64,000 bases of DNA, from assembly GCA_035650495.1 (NCBI GenBank), contig DASRHK010000075.1:1-64000 (forward strand), given 5' to 3'. Position 1 is the stretch's first letter. Every line of letters starts with the position of its first letter. Under the pieces are notes generated by a model. That model saw only the letters and a program-made list of their open reading frames with translations, searched no databases and was not told the DNA's origin. This document shows positions 52,422 through 61,614 of this stretch, one piece after another. Made by a program: the position numbers and the translations under genes. This DNA is from DASRHK01 sp035650495 (GTDB taxonomy: Bacteria > Pseudomonadota > Gammaproteobacteria > Nevskiales > Nevskiaceae).

Positions 52422-53528
52422 ATGCAGGACATCCAGCGAACCGACGACATCGCGGCGGCGGCGACCGATCGTTATCTGCGCGGCATGGAACGTCTGGTGA
52501 AGGCCGTGCAGGAGCTGTCGTTGGCGCGCGATCTCCCCACGGTGCAGCGCGTCGTGCGCACGACCGCGCGCGAGCTCACCGGCGCCGACGGAGCGACCTT
52601 CGTCCTGCGCGACGAAGACCGCTGCTTCTACGCCGACGAGGACGCCATCGCGCCGCTGTGGAAAGGCAAGCGCTTCCCGATGGAGATCTGCATCAGCGGC
52701 TGGGTGATGCAGAACCGCGAGCCGGTCGTCATCCCGGACATCTATCAGGATCCGCGCATCCCCGCCGAGGCGTATCGCCCGACGTTCGTGAAGAGCCTCG
52801 CGATGGTGCCGATCCGCCGGCTCGATCCGATCGGCGCGATCGGCAACTACTGGGCGCGCCGCTATCGGCCGAGCGAGCGCGACGTCGCGCTGCTGCAGGC
52901 GCTGGCCGACACCACTGCGCTCGCGATGGAGAACGTGCAGGTGTATGCGGAGCTCGAGCAGCGCGTCGCCGATCGCACGCAGGCGCTCGAGATCGCCAAC
53001 CAGGAGATCCAGCGCATGTCGCTGGCCGACGAGCTCACCGGTCTCAACAACCGGCGCGGCTTCTATCTGCTCGCGGATCAGGCGCTGCGGAACGCGCGGC
53101 GCAACGGCTCCGCGGTCTGCGCGCTGTTCATCGACGTCGACGGCTTGAAGCGCGTCAACGACGACCAGGGCCACGACGTCGGCGACGCGATGATCGCGGA
53201 CCTCGCGCGCGCGATCAAGGCGACGTTTCGCGAATCCGACATCCTCGGCCGCCTCGGCGGCGACGAGTTCTGCGTGCTGGCCGTGAATCCGCAGGTCGAC
53301 GTGGCCGCGCTGCGCGCGCGGCTCGCGCAGGCGCTGCGCGACTTCAGCAATCCGCAGCGGCCGTATCAGCTTTCGGCGAGCGTAGGCGCCGCGGTCTCCG
53401 AGGACGCCGACGAGACGCTCGATCAGCTGCTCGCGCGCGCCGACGAGGCGATGTACTTCGAGAAGCGCTCGAAGAAAGGGATCAACCCAGCACGAAGCTC
53501 CAGAGCGGCACCGTCGCAAGCGATGTGA
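52422..53528 (+). CDS. GAF-GGDEF diguanylate cyclase
   Basis: A 368-residue protein. GAF domain about residues 25-170 (DLPTVQRVVRTTARELTGAD ... ALADTTALAMENV), a coiled-coil linker (about 175-205), and a GGDEF domain with the active site GGDEF at 279-283. An intact inhibitory I-site, RESD (270-273), lies exactly five residues before GGDEF, so product inhibition by cyclic di-GMP is expected. No membrane segment. GGGAGAGAGG upstream supports ATG 52422. Probably makes cyclic di-GMP in response to a small cytosolic ligand. Confidence 0.92.
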   Translation: MQDIQRTDDIAAAATDRYLRGMERLVKAVQELSLARDLPTVQRVVRTTARELTGADGATFVLRDEDRCFYADEDAIAPLWKGKRFPMEICISGWVMQNREPVVIPDIYQDPRIPAEAYRPTFVKSLAMVPIRRLDPIGAIGNYWARRYRPSERDVALLQALADTTALAMENVQVYAELEQRVADRTQALEIANQEIQRMSLADELTGLNNRRGFYLLADQALRNARRNGSAVCALFIDVDGLKRVNDDQGHDVGDAMIADLARAIKATFRESDILGRLGGDEFCVLAVNPQVDVAALRARLAQALRDFSNPQRPYQLSASVGAAVSEDADETLDQLLARADEAMYFEKRSKKGINPARSSRAAPSQAM

Positions 53529-54381
53529 GGATGCCGATGCCCACCACCGTGTTCGCGAGCGGTGGATCGAGCTCGTGCTGCTCGGCGAGCATGCCGGCGC
53601 TGACCATCGGCGCCATCGCGCATTGCAGGATGGCGACCGACGCGACCGCGTGATCGATCTTGAGGACGGCGGCGGCGACGCAGACCGCGAGCGGCGCAAC
53701 GAAGAGCTTCCACGACAATCCCGCCGCGACGCGCGGCACGTGATGCGCGAGGTCGCCGAATCGGAATTGCAGCCCGACGGAGAACAGCGCGAGCGGCGTG
53801 AGCGATCCGCCGATGCGCGCGAGCACGTCGACGCACCAGGCCGGCCAGCCGCCGAGCGCGCGCACGAGCACCGCGACGACCAGCGCGACGAAGGGCGGGA
53901 AGGTGACGACGCGCCGGATCAGCTCGCGCGGCTGGGTCGACCGGCCTGAATAGTGCGCGGCGATCGCCACGCCGAGCGTCGACAGCGCGAGGAAGGTGCC
54001 GAGCTGATCGGCAATGATTGCCGCGCCGAGCGCTTGCGGACCGCGGAACGCCTCGACCATCGGCAATCCCATGAACGCGGTGTTGCCGAGCCCGCAGGTC
54101 AGCGTCAGCGCGCCGATGGTGCCGGCGCTCCAGCGTCGTCGGCGCCCGAGCCACGCGAACACGAGCAGCGCCCCGATCACCACGAACCACGGTGCGAGCG
54201 CCGGGAAGAGCAGCGACGGATCGAACTGCAGCCGCGACACCTGCAGCAGCACGAGCGCCGGCAGCGCGATGTCGAGCACCCAGAAGTTGATCGCTGCCGG
54301 CGTGCCCTCGGGCACGTGGAGCCAGCGCGCGGCCGCGAAGCCGAGCAGCAGGCAGACGACGAGGAGGATGAAGGCGCTCAC
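53482..54381 (-). CDS. AEC-family permease
   Basis: A 299-residue membrane protein with about ten hydrophobic segments, matching the auxin efflux carrier (AEC) family in length and in the INFWVLDIALPALVLLQVSR and GNTAFMGLPMVEAFRG regions (the latter holds the central unwound helix). Substrate is probably an organic acid or amino acid; not readable. GTG 54381 is chosen as start since the first helix begins right there. Its last 47 bases overlap the convergent diguanylate cyclase gene. Confidence 0.85.
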   Translation of the reverse strand: MSAFILLVVCLLLGFAAARWLHVPEGTPAAINFWVLDIALPALVLLQVSRLQFDPSLLFPALAPWFVVIGALLVFAWLGRRRRWSAGTIGALTLTCGLGNTAFMGLPMVEAFRGPQALGAAIIADQLGTFLALSTLGVAIAAHYSGRSTQPRELIRRVVTFPPFVALVVAVLVRALGGWPAWCVDVLARIGGSLTPLALFSVGLQFRFGDLAHHVPRVAAGLSWKLFVAPLAVCVAAAVLKIDHAVASVAILQCAMAPMVSAGMLAEQHELDPPLANTVVGIGILTSLATVPLWSFVLG

Positions 54382-54466
54382 GTCGCTAAGGGTACGTCGG
54401 CGTACGGTTTTATGCCGCGCGTTGCGGCTCAATGCAGCCGACAACGAACAGCGCTGCGAGGCCCCG

Positions 54467-55087
54467 ATGGCCGCGTCGAAGATCCTGATGCGCTCCACCA
54501 TGCTCCTGTTGACCCTTGCCGCGACCGGCTGCGCGACCGTGCGCCAGACCGATCCGCCGACGACCGCGGAGGAGCAATTGCTCGTCTCGATGGCGGTCGA
54601 TCGCGCCGTCGGCAAGCTCACGCTGCCCGGTGTGCCGGCCGGCAGCCGCCTGTTCGTCGACGTCACCAACGTCGACGTCGATCAGAACGGCACGGTGATG
54701 CTGCTGCCGAAGTACACCATTGCCGCCGTGCGCGACCAGCTGCTGCGGCTCGGCTACAAGCTGGTCGACGATCGAAAGGTGGCGGACTACGTCGTGGAGC
54801 TCCGCAACGGCGGCCAGGCGATCGACGAGAAGCAGATCATCCTCGGCATCCCGAACACTACGCTGCCGCTGCCGATGACCGGCCCGGTGACGGTGCCGGA
54901 GCTGGCGCTGTTCAGCTACCACCGCCAGCACGGCCTGTCGAAGATCGGGCTCGCGGTCTACGGTCGCGACGGCGCGATGGCGTACTCGACGGGCTCGCAG
55001 TTCGGCGACTCGGAGCAGAAGCACTGGACGCTGCTGTTCCTGATCTCCTTCACCTCGCACGATCTCACGACGCCGGACGTGAAGTAG
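54467..55087 (+). CDS. DUF6655-like lipoprotein
   Basis: A 206-residue protein with a lipoprotein signal (LAATGCATVRQTDPP) and the AEEQLLVSMAVDRAV helix that typifies DUF6655. A mixed alpha/beta domain follows (FVDVTNVDVDQNGTVMLLPKY). Function unknown; relatives are outer-membrane or periplasmic. GAGG lies seven to ten bases before ATG 54467; a second in-frame ATG follows seven codons later. Convergent with the gene at 55,093. Confidence 0.72.
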   Translation: MAASKILMRSTMLLLTLAATGCATVRQTDPPTTAEEQLLVSMAVDRAVGKLTLPGVPAGSRLFVDVTNVDVDQNGTVMLLPKYTIAAVRDQLLRLGYKLVDDRKVADYVVELRNGGQAIDEKQIILGIPNTTLPLPMTGPVTVPELALFSYHRQHGLSKIGLAVYGRDGAMAYSTGSQFGDSEQKHWTLLFLISFTSHDLTTPDVK

Positions 55088-55092
55088 CGCGA

Positions 55093-55623
55093 TCAGGGAA
55101 TCCTTCGCCGCCGTCCCCGCGGCACCTTCTTGATCTTCGCCGGCAGCGCCATGCGCGCGAGCGTCGTCTTGTCCTCGTCGTCCTGCTCGGGCTGCAGGTC
55201 GATGTCGCGCGGCGGATTCGGGTAATGCCTGCGGCGGCCGATCTTCTTCGTCCACTTGCTGCAGAAGCGCGCGTAGACGGCCCAGGACAGGCCGTCGGAT
55301 TCCACCAGCGCCTTCTCCGCACGCGTGGCGATCTGGTGCGCATCGCGATACGAGAACTTCAGGTGATGCTCGAACAGCATCTCGACCACTTCGTGCATCG
55401 TGATGTAGCGGTCGACGTCGTAGCGCCTGCCGCGGTGCTCGAGGTGCGTCGGCAGCGCGTAGTCGATGTAGATGGTCTTGCCGTTCTTGCTGCAAGAGCC
55501 GACGTAGGGCACGTCGTGCGTCTTGTCGACGCGCACCGCCTTCAGCACCGCCGCGGCGGCCTCGTCCAGCACATGACTGTTGAGGACGAGCTCGGTCGGC
55601 TTCGGACGATGGCCCCAGGACAT
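55093..55623 (-). CDS. Uncharacterised protein with HEVVE segment
   Basis: A 176-residue soluble protein. It has strands with KNGKTIYIDYALPTHL, a central helix YITMHEVVEMLFEHHLKFSY containing His/Glu residues, and a basic C-terminal tail (KKVPRGRRRRIP). HEVVE resembles but does not match the HExxH zincin motif, so a peptidase call is not justified. No signal peptide. The family is not recognised. Confidence 0.6.
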   Translation of the reverse strand: MSWGHRPKPTELVLNSHVLDEAAAAVLKAVRVDKTHDVPYVGSCSKNGKTIYIDYALPTHLEHRGRRYDVDRYITMHEVVEMLFEHHLKFSYRDAHQIATRAEKALVESDGLSWAVYARFCSKWTKKIGRRRHYPNPPRDIDLQPEQDDEDKTTLARMALPAKIKKVPRGRRRRIP

Positions 55624-55708
55624 GCAACTACGACTGACGTCATCGGCGGCGAGTTCGCGACGCGGTAGACTGCGCGCCTCGTCCAGTCACCATCGCCAGG
55701 GGAAGATC

Positions 55709-56080
55709 ATGATCGGTTACGTCACCGTCGGCACCAACGATTTCGACGAGGCCGCCAAGTTCTACGACGCGCTGTTCGCCGAGATGGGCGCGAAGCGCCT
55801 GATGGACTTCGGCACCTTCGTGATGTGGGGCGTGAGCTTCAACGTGCCGGGTGTGTGCCTGACCAAGCCCTACGACAAGAAGAAAGCAACGATCGGCAAC
55901 GGCACGATGGTCGCGCTCGCGTGCGACAGCAAGGAGAAAGTCGATCGCTTCTACAACAAGGCGCTCGCGCTCGGCGGCACCGACGAAGGCAAGCCCGGTC
56001 CGCGCGGCGACGGCTTCTACGCCGGCTACTGGCGCGATCTCGACGGCAACAAGTTCAACTTCTTCTACATGGGCAAATGA
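55709..56080 (+). CDS. VOC-family (glyoxalase-like) protein
   Basis: A 123-residue protein with a single vicinal-oxygen-chelate domain: GYVTVGTNDFDEAAKFYDALF at the start and YWRDLDGNKFNFFYMG at the end. It is close to bacterial stand-alone 'glyoxalase/bleomycin resistance' proteins whose substrates are unknown. AGGGGAAG six to thirteen bases upstream supports ATG 55709. The stop overlaps the next start (ATGA). Confidence 0.85.
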   Translation: MIGYVTVGTNDFDEAAKFYDALFAEMGAKRLMDFGTFVMWGVSFNVPGVCLTKPYDKKKATIGNGTMVALACDSKEKVDRFYNKALALGGTDEGKPGPRGDGFYAGYWRDLDGNKFNFFYMGK

Positions 56081-56451
56081 ACGTCCGCGGCTCGATCGAG
56101 TTCGCGATCGTCGAGCAGACGCCGGAGCGCGTCGTCGGCGAGATGCCGGTGCAGCCCGGCATCCTCAATCCGTTCGGCGTCGCTCACGCCGGCGCGATGC
56201 TGTGGTTCGCCGACGTCTGTGCGACCGTGCTGGTCGCCGGCAAGGCGGAGATCGCGCCGGGCGCCGCGGGCTTTCCGCTCGGCATCAATCTCAATGCGAG
56301 CTTCGTCGGCAATCAGAAGGACGGCGTGTTCCGCGCGACGTCGGTGTTCGTGAAGCGTGGGCGCACGCTCAGTGTCGTGCGCACGACGATCACCGGCGCG
56401 GAAGGCAAGCTGATCGCCGACGTGACGACGAGTCACATGCCGGCGAAATGA
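56077..56451 (+). CDS. PaaI-type hotdog thioesterase
   Basis: A 124-residue hotdog-fold protein. VGEMPVQPGILNPFGVAHAGAMLWFADVCAT matches the PaaI/YdiI helix with the HAGA/HGG-type active-site loop, and LNASFVGNQKDGVFRATSVFVKRGRTLSVVRTTI is the sheet. Likely hydrolyses acyl- or aryl-CoA thioesters. Coupled to the VOC protein gene by an ATGA overlap; convergent with the LVIVD gene. Confidence 0.85.
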   Translation: MNVRGSIEFAIVEQTPERVVGEMPVQPGILNPFGVAHAGAMLWFADVCATVLVAGKAEIAPGAAGFPLGINLNASFVGNQKDGVFRATSVFVKRGRTLSVVRTTITGAEGKLIADVTTSHMPAK

Positions 56452-56457
56452 CGCGCG

Positions 56458-57873
56458 CTACTGCCAGGCGCCGTTGGTGACGCGCACGACGTAGAAGCCG
56501 TTGTAGCCGTCGCTGTACCAGATCTCCTTGCGCTCCGGCACGAACGCCGGGCTCGACATCGCCCAGTTGCTCGCGGGCGCGGGCAGCGGGTTGATGCGAT
56601 CGCGGATCGGCGCGTTGAAGTAGGCGATCTCGCGCGGATTCGCCGGATCGTGGATGTCGAACACGCGCAATCCCGACAGGATCATGCTGCACGCGACGAT
56701 GCCCGGATCCTGGCGGAACGGCACGTTGCAGTAGTGGCCCGCGTAGCCGCCGAGGAACGAGTTGCCCGCGCCCGGATCGTTGGCTTGCTCGTCGAAGTGC
56801 GCCGGATCGTGCACCTCGAGGCGCAGGTTCGACACCACGCGCGGATGCGTCTCGTCGCCGATGTCGATGATGCGACCCGCGCCGACCTGCTTCTGCGCGC
56901 CGAACTCGTCGATCTCGACGAGATAGGGATGGCCGTGGATCGTGATCGGGATCGCGTTCTGCGGGATGCTCACCGTGCTCCACGACAGCGTCGCCACCGT
57001 GCGCATCTGCGGATTGACCTTGCGCGACTGGATGTCGGAGACGTCGAGGATCACGAGCTGCTTGCCGGTCGCGTCGGCGACGTAGGCGCGATTGCCGTCG
57101 TCGCTGATCGACAGACCGTGCGAGCGGATCTGCGCCGTCGCGAGCGGCAGCGGTAGCAGCTCGTTGGAGATGTCGACCGCGGTCAGCGTCGGCGTTCCGG
57201 GCGACGCCGAGTAGAAGGTCATGCCGTCGAGCGCCATGCCGCTCTCGTGGCCGAGGAAGCCGACCGGCGTCGAGGCTTTCAGGATCGGATGCCGGCAGTC
57301 CTGGTGGATGTCGTAGACGTCGACGACGCCCGGATACGCTGCGGGATTCCCCGCGACGGCGGCGAGCACGCCGCGCTCCTTGCTGAGGATGAGCGACTCG
57401 TGCGGCGACTGCATCGCCGGCGTGAGGAGCTGATCGACGAGCGTCGGATGCGTCGGGTCGGACATGTCCATCACGTTGACGCCCACGTCCATGCCCCAGA
57501 TGTTCGTGGGCCACAAGAGCGTCGTGTCGTAGTACGCGCAGTCGTGTCCGAGCGCGTCGACGTAGCGCTCGACCTTGAAGCCGCCGACGGTGCCCGCCTG
57601 GTTCGGCACGAGGTACGAGCCGACGAGCTCGGTGTTGCAGGTGAAGCCTTCGGCGGCGCGACCGCTGTCGTGATCGTCCTGCGTCACGCGCCCTTGATAC
57701 GACGTCTCCGGCTTCGATCCGGGACCGCAGACGGCCTTCGGCGTCGACGTCGTCGGGATTTCGTCGGCCGGCGGCGGCGTCGTGCCGGTCGGTGGTGAGA
57801 CCGTGCTGCTGCCGTTCGAGCACGCGGCGAGCGCGCTCGCAATCAGGATGGGTGCAAATCGGGTTCCGTTCAT
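56458..57873 (-). CDS. LVIVD-repeat lipoprotein
   Basis: A 471-residue protein with a lipoprotein signal (ASALAACSNG), a Pro/Thr-rich linker and a beta-propeller built from LVIVD-type repeats (KQLVILDVSDI, GVVDVYDIHQ, LRVFDIHDPANPREIAYF). Such propellers often scaffold or bind partners on the cell surface. Several Cys (CGPG, FTCNTELVG, DCAYYD, HYCNVPF, IVACSM) suggest disulfides. It begins eight bases after the NTF2-like gene, the last of a seven-gene run. Confidence 0.82.
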   Translation of the reverse strand: MNGTRFAPILIASALAACSNGSSTVSPPTGTTPPPADEIPTTSTPKAVCGPGSKPETSYQGRVTQDDHDSGRAAEGFTCNTELVGSYLVPNQAGTVGGFKVERYVDALGHDCAYYDTTLLWPTNIWGMDVGVNVMDMSDPTHPTLVDQLLTPAMQSPHESLILSKERGVLAAVAGNPAAYPGVVDVYDIHQDCRHPILKASTPVGFLGHESGMALDGMTFYSASPGTPTLTAVDISNELLPLPLATAQIRSHGLSISDDGNRAYVADATGKQLVILDVSDIQSRKVNPQMRTVATLSWSTVSIPQNAIPITIHGHPYLVEIDEFGAQKQVGAGRIIDIGDETHPRVVSNLRLEVHDPAHFDEQANDPGAGNSFLGGYAGHYCNVPFRQDPGIVACSMILSGLRVFDIHDPANPREIAYFNAPIRDRINPLPAPASNWAMSSPAFVPERKEIWYSDGYNGFYVVRVTNGAWQ

Positions 57874-57881
57874 GGCGACTC

Positions 57882-58274
57882 CTACCGCTTCATCTGCTCC
57901 AGCGCCGCAGCCATCTTCTGATGCACCAGGTTGATGGCCTTGAGCGGGCGGATCATCACTTTAAAGTCGGTGATGCGGCCGTCCGCATCCCAGGAGATCA
58001 TGTCTACACCGTTGATGGTGATGCCGTCGACTTCGGTGACGAACTCGAGCACGGCGTCGGTCGCGCCGATCACTTCGCGCACGTAGCGGAAGGATTCGTT
58101 GCCGAGCACGAAGAACGCGCCGGCGAGATACATCTTGGTCAGCGCCTTGCCCACTTGCGGCGTGTGCACGATCGGCGAATGGAACGTCGCGCGATCGGCG
58201 AGCAAGGCGTCGAGCCCGCGCAGGTCGCGCGAGCGGAAGACCTTGTGCCATTCGGCAATGGTGTCGAGCGCCAT
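57882..58274 (-). CDS. NTF2-like / SnoaL-type protein
   Basis: A 130-residue protein with the cone-like NTF2 fold: WHKVFRSRDLRGLDALLADRATFHSPIV, then a helix, then VLEFVTEVDGITINGVDMISWDADGRITDFKVMIRPL. Members include polyketide cyclases, ketosteroid isomerase-like enzymes and binding proteins; no catalytic set is evident. GGGAGG six to eleven bases upstream. The start overlaps the previous stop by one base (TGATG), coupling it to the multi-pass membrane protein. Confidence 0.8.
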   Translation of the reverse strand: MALDTIAEWHKVFRSRDLRGLDALLADRATFHSPIVHTPQVGKALTKMYLAGAFFVLGNESFRYVREVIGATDAVLEFVTEVDGITINGVDMISWDADGRITDFKVMIRPLKAINLVHQKMAAALEQMKR

Positions 58275-59593
58275 CAGATCCCTCCCTGGATCGGCTGCGC
58301 GAGGATCCACAGCCCGATCGTGGTGAACAATATCATCAGCCCGAGCATCGGCAGCTGCGACAGCGTCGCGCGCCGGCGATCGCCGAACAGCCGCAGCGCC
58401 TCGACGTGCGCCAGATACACGCTCGCGATGTGGCCGAGCACGATCAGCGCAACCTGCACGTGCCAGACGATCCCCGCGTTCGGGATGATCGGTGCGCGCA
58501 GCCAATCGGCCGTTCCGAACAGATTCCAGCCGCGTCCGAACGGATCGGAGACGAGCGGCACGATCTTCACGCCTTGCGTCATCAGCAGCGTGTAGTAGTG
58601 CGTCACGTTGTAAGCGAGCGCGATCGGCAGCAGCGTGAACGCAAAGCGCAGCATCAGCTCGCGCAGTGAGCGATCGCTTCGCGCCGCTGACTTTGCCGCC
58701 GCGATGAAGATGGCGTAGACGCCGAGATAGACGAACGGCGACACGACCAGCGCGAAGGTTTGCCAGCCGACGTAGAACGCATGCATCGCCGGATAGGACT
58801 GCGTCATCGTTCCGAGCAACGGCGTCAGCGCCGGCGCCAGATGCATCGAGAAGAGGTTCACCCACGGCACGGTGTCGCGCAGGCCGTCGAACGCGGTTGA
58901 CGACAGCATGAACAGCGCGAACACGACGAGGCTCATGCGCTCGATCTGGAAGTCGCTTCGATTGAGGAGCGCCACGCGTCCGATCAGCCGGAAGAACACG
59001 CTGAAGAACTCGCAATAGCGGAACCAGTCGCGTGCGCCGATGACTCCAACGCCGACGGCATTCAGCGCGGTGTAGGCGAACAGCGCGACCGAAAGCGAGA
59101 ACGGTCGCACGCCGCCGAACAGCTCGATCCAGATGAACGCCACATAGAGCGCGAGCGCGGGCCAGTACCCCAGTCGCTCCGGATAAAGGACGACGCCATC
59201 GCCGCGCGAGAGGATCCGCCACGGATTGATCGGCGCGTAGACGTCGCCGAAGAGCGCGCAGAGATACGTGCAGCCGAGCACGAAGACGATCCAGAAGCAC
59301 GTCATGTTGAAGTTCGCGAACGGATTGCTGGTGCCGAAGAGACCGGTCGCGATGCAGAGTCCGAGCGCGCACACGCTGAGAGCGCGCGCGCAAAGCGCAA
59401 GCCAGCGCGGCGCCGCGAACGAGATCGCGTGCGAAGACGCGGCGTGCGGGGTCACCGGCGCGGACACGAAATAGGCGACGACCACGAACGACAGCGCGAG
59501 CGCAGCAGCGGCGCCGTAGACGTACAGCCAGAACGGCACCGGCAGGTTGTAGATGCGCCCGAACGAGTGGGCGAACAGCCCGAGCAGCGTCAC
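58274..59593 (-). CDS. Multi-pass membrane protein, 'fenitrothion hydrolase'-like annotation group
   Basis: A 439-residue integral membrane protein with about ten hydrophobic segments. PVPFWLYVYGAAAALALSF at the start and GDVYAPINPWRILSRGDG in the middle match a family I recall as annotated after the organophosphate-degrading FedB protein; that assignment is tentative and does not prove hydrolase activity. Conserved His and Trp residues are scattered along loops. GTG start at 59593 overlaps the cupredoxin-like gene stop by four bases. Confidence 0.65.
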   Translation of the reverse strand: MTLLGLFAHSFGRIYNLPVPFWLYVYGAAAALALSFVVVAYFVSAPVTPHAASSHAISFAAPRWLALCARALSVCALGLCIATGLFGTSNPFANFNMTCFWIVFVLGCTYLCALFGDVYAPINPWRILSRGDGVVLYPERLGYWPALALYVAFIWIELFGGVRPFSLSVALFAYTALNAVGVGVIGARDWFRYCEFFSVFFRLIGRVALLNRSDFQIERMSLVVFALFMLSSTAFDGLRDTVPWVNLFSMHLAPALTPLLGTMTQSYPAMHAFYVGWQTFALVVSPFVYLGVYAIFIAAAKSAARSDRSLRELMLRFAFTLLPIALAYNVTHYYTLLMTQGVKIVPLVSDPFGRGWNLFGTADWLRAPIIPNAGIVWHVQVALIVLGHIASVYLAHVEALRLFGDRRRATLSQLPMLGLMILFTTIGLWILAQPIQGGI

Positions 59594-60030
59594 TTCGGCT
59601 GGATTTCCAGCGCGCCGAGCGTGAGGCCGGAGCGATGCAGCTCGACGTCGAAGCGCCCGCTGTGCGTGGCCTTGAAGTAGAGCGTGCCGGGCTCGTTGGC
59701 TTTCAGCGGCGTGTGCAGGTCGTAGCCGTGCACGTGCAGCTCGTCGGGCTGATCGCTCGTGACCTTGATCTCGACGTCGTCGCCTTCCTTCGCCTGCATC
59801 GCCACCGGGCCGGCGGCGCGCGCGCCGTTGCGCACGACGAAGTCGAAGCTCGACGCCACCGGCGGCGGTGCGACCGGCACGTCCGGCGCGATCGGCACCG
59901 ACGGTCCCGTCGGCGTCTGGCTGATCACCGCCGGCGCGGGCGCGCGGTCCGGCGGCGGCCGCAGCCAGGCGAAGAGGATCGCGGCAACGACGAGGCCGAG
60001 GACGATGAACCAGAGCGCGCGTGGTTTCAT
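59590..60030 (-). CDS. Membrane-anchored cupredoxin-like protein
   Basis: A 146-residue protein with an N-terminal membrane helix (about 5-22), a Pro/Ala-rich spacer, and a C-terminal beta domain (from about residue 55) resembling cupredoxin-1: FDFVVRNGAR, EGDDVEIKVTSDQPDELHVHGYDLH and HSGRFDVELHRSG. HVHGYDLH and the later His could bind a metal, though the canonical Cys ligand of blue-copper sites is missing. The domain faces the periplasm. Coupled to the downstream membrane-protein gene. Confidence 0.75.
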   Translation of the reverse strand: MKPRALWFIVLGLVVAAILFAWLRPPPDRAPAPAVISQTPTGPSVPIAPDVPVAPPPVASSFDFVVRNGARAAGPVAMQAKEGDDVEIKVTSDQPDELHVHGYDLHTPLKANEPGTLYFKATHSGRFDVELHRSGLTLGALEIQPK

Positions 60031-60040
60031 GCGCGCTGCT

Positions 60041-60340
60041 TCAGTGCGCGCACTCTTGCCGCAATGCGTAGGCGACGTCCACGCCTTCGTAGTAGCTGCC
60101 TTGCCGGAAGCTCGTGCCACTGGCGACCGGGGCCGGACCGTTCGGCGCGGCGATGACGACGTCCTTCACGGCGGTCCACGAGCCGTCGGCGTTGCGCTGC
60201 CACTCGCTGCATTCCATCGACGTGTTGAGATGCCGCGAGGTCATCGGCTCGCCAGGATTTCTCGGAGGCGGGCCTTCTTCGGTCACGCAGGCGGTGAGGG
60301 CGGCGAACAGCGGCAGAACCAGTGCGAGGCGCGAGCTCAT
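60041..60340 (-). CDS. Small lipoprotein
   Basis: A 99-residue protein with lipoprotein signal FAALTACVTE, then a short domain with two Cys (MECSEWQRNADGSWTAV and ALRQECAH) probably forming a disulfide. No family recognised. It lies 19 bases after the DUF711-like gene and 10 bases before the cupredoxin-like gene, inside the seven-gene run. Confidence 0.65.
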   Translation of the reverse strand: MSSRLALVLPLFAALTACVTEEGPPPRNPGEPMTSRHLNTSMECSEWQRNADGSWTAVKDVVIAAPNGPAPVASGTSFRQGSYYEGVDVAYALRQECAH

Positions 60341-60359
60341 CGATGCTCCCGGAAGTCTT

Positions 60360-61598
60360 TTAAGGTGCGGCGTGCAGGGTCGTGTTGTACAGATACTGAC
60401 TCTCGAACGCAGTCTTGTCACCGGGCTTGCCGCCTTGCACGGGCTGCAGGCGCGCGGACAGCGGCTTGTGCCATTTCCAGGCGAGCGCGGCGACGTCGCC
60501 GTAGATCTTCACGAGGCGATCCTCGCTGACGTCGCCCGGCAGCGGGACCGTGTCGAGGCCGGTGCCGCACACCGCGGAGTAGGCGAGCAGCGAATCGATC
60601 TCGTAACTGTTCTCCGCCCAGCGCTGCGCGAGCCGCTTGTCTTCCATCACCGGCAGCATCAGGCCCGCATAGCCGATCTGCTTCACCGGCACCGCTTTCA
60701 CTGCCGACGTGATCGCCAGCGCCGCGGTCATGGTGCCGTTCGCGCCGAACTTCGCGCCGGTGAATTTCTCGATGGCGTCGCCGATCGACACGTCGCCGAG
60801 CGGCGCGGGGGTCGGATCGATGCCGGCGAAGGTCCAACCGGTCTTCGCGGCGATCCCGTTGCCGATCTCCTCGCCGACCTTGGCGTGCACGGTGATCTTC
60901 TCGGTCAGCGCCTTGACGGATGCGTTGAAGTCGCCGTGCGCCTTGCCGAAAGCGTCCTGAGCGAGATTGGCGCCCTCGAAGCCGAGCGAGAACTGCTTGC
61001 CGGCGCCGAGGTGATAAGCGCCCGGATAGAACGGACCGAGCGGCTTCAGCATCGCCGTCGCGGCGAACTGGAAGTTGCCCTGGCTGTGCGGGCTGTGATC
61101 GGTGAGGAAGCGCACGAGCTTCGCGCTCTCACGCACCGCGTTCCAGTGGATGCCGTCGTCGTCGGCGATGATCGCGCTCGCGTTCAGGTGCGGCAGCGTC
61201 GACAGCGCCTGCGCGAGGAGCCGCATGGTCTTGGGATCGTCGGCGTCGTGCAGCGTTGCCGGCCCGACGTTGGGCATGAAGCCGTCCTTCTGCGACAGCT
61301 CGTCGAGCGATTTCAGGAAGGCGAGCGCGTCGGCGTCGGACAGGCCCTGGATCAGCTCCGCGAGCGGCTGCGTGACGATGCGCACCGTCTGCGTCTGATA
61401 GCCGCGCCTGGCGAGCTCGGCCTTCGCCGCGTTCAGCACGGTCAGCGCTTCGTCGATCTGCTTCTCATAGTTCGCGCGATCGAGCCGCACGAACGCGGTG
61501 ATCGCGCGGACGTTCGGGAGATTGTTGCCTGCAGCGCCGACCACGGTGGTCGACGTCAGCGTCAGAGCGCAAGCGAGCCAGCGCATCCACGATCGCAT
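60360..61598 (-). CDS. Exported DUF711 (UPF0210)-like protein
   Basis: A 412-residue protein resembling DUF711: NNLPNVRAITAFVRLDRANYE at the start and GNFQFAATAMLKPLGPFYPGAYH and AYSAVCGTGLDTVPLPGD later. It has a signal peptide (about residues 1-22), whereas most family members I know are cytosolic. GGAGG six to ten bases upstream supports ATG 61598. It starts 16 bases after the CorA-like gene. Function unknown; the fold in relatives is related to glycyl-radical-like enzymes but the catalytic chemistry is not established. Confidence 0.75.
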   Translation of the reverse strand: MRSWMRWLACALTLTSTTVVGAAGNNLPNVRAITAFVRLDRANYEKQIDEALTVLNAAKAELARRGYQTQTVRIVTQPLAELIQGLSDADALAFLKSLDELSQKDGFMPNVGPATLHDADDPKTMRLLAQALSTLPHLNASAIIADDDGIHWNAVRESAKLVRFLTDHSPHSQGNFQFAATAMLKPLGPFYPGAYHLGAGKQFSLGFEGANLAQDAFGKAHGDFNASVKALTEKITVHAKVGEEIGNGIAAKTGWTFAGIDPTPAPLGDVSIGDAIEKFTGAKFGANGTMTAALAITSAVKAVPVKQIGYAGLMLPVMEDKRLAQRWAENSYEIDSLLAYSAVCGTGLDTVPLPGDVSEDRLVKIYGDVAALAWKWHKPLSARLQPVQGGKPGDKTAFESQYLYNTTLHAAP

Positions 61599-61614
61599 AC
61601 GGACCTCCAGGCGT

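Noticed and set aside
55093..55623. Zinc metallopeptidase call from HEVVE
   Set aside because: The motif is HExxE, not HExxH, and no further ligand pattern is evident.
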